Below are positions 35,730 to 39,198 of a stretch of 39,198 nt of DNA, in pieces. Below the pieces are notes generated by a model. It was given only the letters and a program-made list of their open reading frames with translations, searched no databases and was not told the origin of the DNA. Source of the stretch: a virus. The stretch lies in IMG/VR virus record IMGVR_UViG_3300020000_000039, positions 1 through 39,198 of that record, one strand, 5' to 3'. The number at the start of each line of letters is the position of its first letter. Within the stretch, counting starts at the first letter, position 1. A program made the translations under genes and the position numbers.

Positions 35730-37104
35730 CGGTTGAATCCTCTTCGCTGGCGGGCGGCGGCGTTTCGGTCGTTGCCGAGCCGGAGCCGTCGACAGGTTGG
35801 TTTTGCATTTGAACGCGGGCGATATCGCCGCCGTCGACGGGCGGGAGATTCTCCCAAGCCCGGACTTCGTTAATCGTATAATATCCGTTTTGAATCCCGG
35901 ACTGGTAGGAGTCCGCTCGGCTCTTGCTATCGCCGCGAAGCAAGCCGTCGATATTGAATTCGATGGTAAGCCCGGACTGTTTTTCGACCGCCGTTAAAAG
36001 CTGTTTTTCCAGCGCCATCTCTATCCGCTTCAAGCGGCGGCGGAGCGTGAACTTTTGAAAGCCTAGGGTTTGCTGTTCTAGCCCGGTTCCCCAACTGGTC
36101 GACTTTTGAGTGTGTCCAATCATAAACGGCGGGACGCCGAAAAAGCGGCAAATCTCTTCGACGCCGTAAGCCCGGGATTCGAGCATTTGGGCGTCCTCGG
36201 GATTCATCGAAATCGGTTGCCACTTCATCCCGTGATTTAGGATTAAAGGACGGCCCGCGTTCATCGCCCCGGCGTATTTTTCGTTTAGCGTCTCGTCGAC
36301 TTCGTCCATCTGAATTTTAGTCAAAGGATGCTCGGAAACGAACGCGCCGTTAGTCCGGATGCCGTTTCCGAACGTCGCTTGGCTGGCGGCGTTGGTCGTC
36401 ATTGCCGCCGCGATGGTCGACCGCGCAAACGTGAGCGTCGAAAGCCCGCCCAATGGGTTGCCGCCGAAGCCCCGGATATGAAGCATTCGGCTTTGCGGAA
36501 TCACGCGCTCCGAACCGTCGATATTGCGGACCCGGTATTCCAGCGGTCCGGCCTTGGTCCGGGTGACGTCGACCAGTTCGGGCGCAAGCGGAACGCCGAG
36601 CGCGACCGGGCGTCCGTCGCTGGTCCGCGTAATCTCGGCGTAACCGTTGCCGCGAAGCTCGATTGTCGCGGCGACAAAGTCCCAAAAGTCTAAAGCGGTT
36701 TGGTCGACGTTCGGGCTATCGTGGAGCAAATAATATAACGGATGATCGGAGGCGACGACGCGCTTCCCGTCCTTCCCGCGATAGACCATTAGCGGAAGGC
36801 TCGCGATGGTCCCGGACAAGAGATTCACGCAAGCCCAAACGGCGGACAAGGTAAGCGCGGCGGCGGTCCCGATGGCGAACCGGTCGGCAAACTCGGCGAC
36901 CGTTACTTGGTTCATCCGGAAGTTGTTTCCGTCCTCGCGGCTAATGGCGACGCCGGTTGCTGGTCCGGCGAACTGGCCTAGCCCGCCGTCCTGTCCAATC
37001 GGGATAATCGTTTTCCCGGACGACGGGAGCCGGACCAGCGCGTCGACGACGGTCCGGACATACGCCGCCAAGCTCGGCGGACGGGCGGGAAGGGCGGCGC
37101 TCAT
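35713..37104 (-). CDS. HK97-family portal protein
   Basis: A 463-residue portal. VWACVNLLSGTIASLPLMVY near residue 80, the segment around GNGYAEI and the IPQSRMLHIRGFGGN strand are hallmarks. The C-terminus is Pro/Glu rich. The ATG at 37104 overlaps the large terminase stop as ATGA, so an upstream alternative at 37125 is rejected. It forms the DNA entry ring in the head. Confidence 0.93.
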   Translation of the reverse strand: MSAALPARPPSLAAYVRTVVDALVRLPSSGKTIIPIGQDGGLGQFAGPATGVAISREDGNNFRMNQVTVAEFADRFAIGTAAALTLSAVWACVNLLSGTIASLPLMVYRGKDGKRVVASDHPLYYLLHDSPNVDQTALDFWDFVAATIELRGNGYAEITRTSDGRPVALGVPLAPELVDVTRTKAGPLEYRVRNIDGSERVIPQSRMLHIRGFGGNPLGGLSTLTFARSTIAAAMTTNAASQATFGNGIRTNGAFVSEHPLTKIQMDEVDETLNEKYAGAMNAGRPLILNHGMKWQPISMNPEDAQMLESRAYGVEEICRFFGVPPFMIGHTQKSTSWGTGLEQQTLGFQKFTLRRRLKRIEMALEKQLLTAVEKQSGLTIEFNIDGLLRGDSKSRADSYQSGIQNGYYTINEVRAWENLPPVDGGDIARVQMQNQPVDGSGSATTETPPPASEEDSTDEASA

Positions 37105-38693
37105 ACGGCGACCGCCCGGACCCATTCGTCCAGATCGACCCTAGGTTCGACCGTTTCGCCGACCGGAGCAACGCCGAACGCCATTGTTAGCGCGACGAGT
37201 CCGTCGATGCGTCCGGCGCTTTTCGCCTTGTTCAATTTGCGTCCTCCAGCCGGGTCCGTCGTAACGACCGCGTTCGCGGCGCACATCGCTAGGACCGGGT
37301 GATTCCCATGCCGCGCCTTGCCTTGGAGTAGGACCGACTCTTCGTCGCGAAGGGCGGGCGAAAAGCTCCGGAAGCCTTGTCCAAACTCGACGAAAAGTTC
37401 GTCCAAACGGGCGTCGGTAAATCCCGCCTTCAAGAGCCAAGGGCGAAGGAACTTCATCGCCCAACGGTCGAAGGCGCAACGTTTCCAGTTATGCGACTGG
37501 TCGAACGCGAAAAGCTGCGCGGCGACCCATTCGTATTCCACTGATAGCCCGGGCGTCGTCGCCAGATATCCGGCCTCGTGCCAAAGATCGTAAGGGACGC
37601 GGTCGGCGCGGGCTTTCTCTTTTAGGTTCGCGCCCGGGAGCCAAAAGGTCGACTTGACGTCCCAACGGTCCGGCTCCGTTTGTGCAATCGCAACGTGCGC
37701 CGTTAGGTCGTTCGTCGACGCCAAGTCCAAGCCCGAATAGACTTCGGCGGTCCCCCAATCGGCGGCGGGTTCGTCGCCGTTTTTGAGCCAAACCGACTTC
37801 GAAACAAACGGCGTCGATTTGTCGACTCGCTGGTTCAAAGTGTAGTTACGAAAAAGCGGCTCTTGCGACGGCAACGCCTTCGCGTTCGACGCTTGCCGCT
37901 TAACTTCGTTGGGATTCAGAAAGTCGCCGTAAGCCGGGTTCGCTTGGCGGATTGCCTTAACCGAAAACGGGTCGACCTTGTCGTCGGCACAATAGAGCGA
38001 AACGACGAACGTCGGGTCGGCGGCGGTTAGCGCGTAATCAATCAAGATCGACAATAGGTCGCCATCGGTCGGCGCTTGCGTCGATATGATGATCGACAAC
38101 GGGCGTTCGTGCGCCCCCATCGCGTTTTCGATTGCCGAGTAAAGTTCCGAGACCGGCCCCCGGACTTGGCCTAGTTCGTCGTGAACCGCGAACGGCGGGC
38201 TTAAGCCTTGGGCGGTCGACGTCTCCGAACTAAGCGCCCGGTAAAGCGTCCCAAGCTCGGAACAATAAAGCTCTTTGCGGGTCTCGCGGACGGTTACGAC
38301 CGCCCGCAAATCGGGCGACTGGCGGACGACCTTTGCCGCCAGTCCGAACAAGATCGCCGCTTGGTCCCGGCTTTGCGCGGTCGACGGGATGCCGGAGTTT
38401 CGAACCGCCTCCGGCCCGCATAAATGCAAGAGCAAGAGGAACGCCGCGAGCGACGTTTTCCCGTTCTTTTTGCCGAAGCTGATAATCGCGGTCCGCGTCC
38501 CGGACGGGTTGTCGTAAATCTTTTTAAGGTCGCGCTTTTGCCAGCTTCGAAGTTCAACCGGCTTGCCGATATCCTTGCCTTCCGGGACGACGCAATAACG
38601 CTCTATCCAAGCGATATTACGGTCGCCCCGCGTCGGAGCCTTCGGCGGGTTAAGTGGACTCCTGGCCTTCGTCTTGGCCCTTACGCTTCCCAC
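37101..38693 (-). CDS. Terminase large subunit
   Basis: A 530-residue HK97-type large terminase. Walker A is GKKNGKT at 74-80, Walker B FAVHDE at 168-173 followed by a C-motif-like ISTQAP. The nuclease domain starts with GLDLAS (D323), and a later DGLVALTMA supplies another Asp. It pumps DNA into the head and cuts it. It starts with GTG and overlaps the small subunit gene by 13 bases. Confidence 0.93.
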   Translation of the reverse strand: MGSVRAKTKARSPLNPPKAPTRGDRNIAWIERYCVVPEGKDIGKPVELRSWQKRDLKKIYDNPSGTRTAIISFGKKNGKTSLAAFLLLLHLCGPEAVRNSGIPSTAQSRDQAAILFGLAAKVVRQSPDLRAVVTVRETRKELYCSELGTLYRALSSETSTAQGLSPPFAVHDELGQVRGPVSELYSAIENAMGAHERPLSIIISTQAPTDGDLLSILIDYALTAADPTFVVSLYCADDKVDPFSVKAIRQANPAYGDFLNPNEVKRQASNAKALPSQEPLFRNYTLNQRVDKSTPFVSKSVWLKNGDEPAADWGTAEVYSGLDLASTNDLTAHVAIAQTEPDRWDVKSTFWLPGANLKEKARADRVPYDLWHEAGYLATTPGLSVEYEWVAAQLFAFDQSHNWKRCAFDRWAMKFLRPWLLKAGFTDARLDELFVEFGQGFRSFSPALRDEESVLLQGKARHGNHPVLAMCAANAVVTTDPAGGRKLNKAKSAGRIDGLVALTMAFGVAPVGETVEPRVDLDEWVRAVAV

Positions 38694-39142
38694 GGCCTTG
38701 CGCCCTTGGCGACCTTGCGTCCGGCGACCGCCGCCGCGTCCTTTTCATAACGCGACTGATTGGTAAGCCGGAGCTTCATTGCCAAGGTTACGGCGGCGCG
38801 GACTTCGACGTCCCGCCCCCGGCATATCGACCGGAAGCGGTTAAGCCCGTCCTCCGTCTTAAGCCATTCCGCGTCGAACGACTGGACTAGCCCGGAGTAG
38901 GTCGCGACCGTTTCCCGGGCGCGGCAATAATCGGCCAAGAGAGTCCGCGTCGCCGCCGTCCCGAAAAGTTCGGTCGGCTCCGTCTCGACAACGCTCCGCC
39001 AGATTGCCGCTTGCGCTTCCGTTAGATCGGCGGGCGGCGGCGGACGACCGGTCGCAAAGTCGCCGGTTATGACAGTCAGTCCCGCCTTTTTGGCGGCGCG
39101 GAGCGGAGTCGCCTTGGCGGGCGTTTTGGGACGGCGCGGCAT
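38681..39142 (-). CDS. Terminase small subunit (P27 family)
   Basis: A 153-residue protein of the P27 small-terminase family: PPPPADLTEAQAAIWRSVVE, then DYCRARETVATYSGLV and a basic N-terminus (PRRPKTPAKATPLRAAKKAG). It recognises the packaging site. The ATG at 39142 is chosen because GGAG lies nine bases upstream; a TTG two codons earlier is weaker. It is the first gene leftward from the right window end, so the late unit continues across the ends from the HNH gene. Confidence 0.85.
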   Translation of the reverse strand: MPRRPKTPAKATPLRAAKKAGLTVITGDFATGRPPPPADLTEAQAAIWRSVVETEPTELFGTAATRTLLADYCRARETVATYSGLVQSFDAEWLKTEDGLNRFRSICRGRDVEVRAAVTLAMKLRLTNQSRYEKDAAAVAGRKVAKGARPWEA

Positions 39143-39198
39143 TGGCAAAAACTCCGAAGTCCGTCCGGACCAAAAGAGGGGATTCGACTCAAAGGTGG
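39143..39198. other. Right end of window, candidate cos region
   Basis: Non-coding sequence upstream of the small terminase start. CCAAAAG (39170-39176) is inverted relative to CTTTTGG at 26-32, and GAAGTCC (39156-39162) is inverted relative to GGACTTC at 31-37. Together these put a dyad centre at the window junction. Confidence 0.4.

Noticed and set aside
1-39198. CRISPR array, insertion sequence or rRNA
   Set aside because: No regularly spaced direct repeats with unique spacers, no transposase and no rRNA-like sequence were seen.

Overview
This window looks like the complete genome of a temperate siphovirus infecting a GC-rich alphaproteobacterium. No host flanks are visible. The integration site (attP) is intact and internal next to the integrase. 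Both window ends fall between an HNH endonuclease gene and the small terminase gene, where cos-type phages usually have their cohesive ends. The host assignment rests on a MucR/Ros-family regulator, a family known almost only from alphaproteobacteria and their phages, and on a tail-tip gene order like that of alphaproteobacterial gene transfer agents. It is an inference; no genus can be named.

Layout. The late operon is on the minus strand and runs across the window ends: NusG-like protein (988 to 434), HNH (369 to 61), then terminase small and large subunits, HK97-type portal, protease and capsid, connectors, tail tube, frameshifted tail chaperone, tape measure, four tail-tip proteins, a 151-residue protein, a collagen-like fibre and two tiny membrane proteins, ending at a strong terminator (20267-20304). 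From 10330 leftward to 5438 is the minus-strand early operon: Cro-like repressor, RusA-like resolvase, orphan DNA methyltransferase, a replication initiator carrying origin-like iterons, and small genes. From 5282 to 1607 lie accessory minus-strand units, including the MucR-like gene. A lone YecR-like lipoprotein gene sits at 1200-1520 (+).

On the plus strand a CI-like repressor (10430-11020) faces the Cro-like gene. An operon from 11162 to 16145 encodes small proteins, RecT, an excisionase-like protein and a tyrosine integrase, followed by attP (a tRNA 3'-end fragment flanked by five GCGGACTC repeats). Two plus-strand cargo operons follow (16510-18011 and 18159-20280), mostly of unknown function.

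How it works together. The repressor probably silences two divergent early promoters whose operators lie between the -35 and -10 elements. The leftward operon would start replication. RecT and the integrase act from the rightward operon. The NusG-like protein occupies the position of a late antiterminator such as lambda Q. Four operon starts share a roughly 70-nt leader able to fold into three hairpins and ending in the ribosome binding site. I regard this leader family, possibly linked to the NusG paralogue, as the best candidate for an undescribed regulatory system. I found no endolysin, holin or spanin by recognisable sequence.
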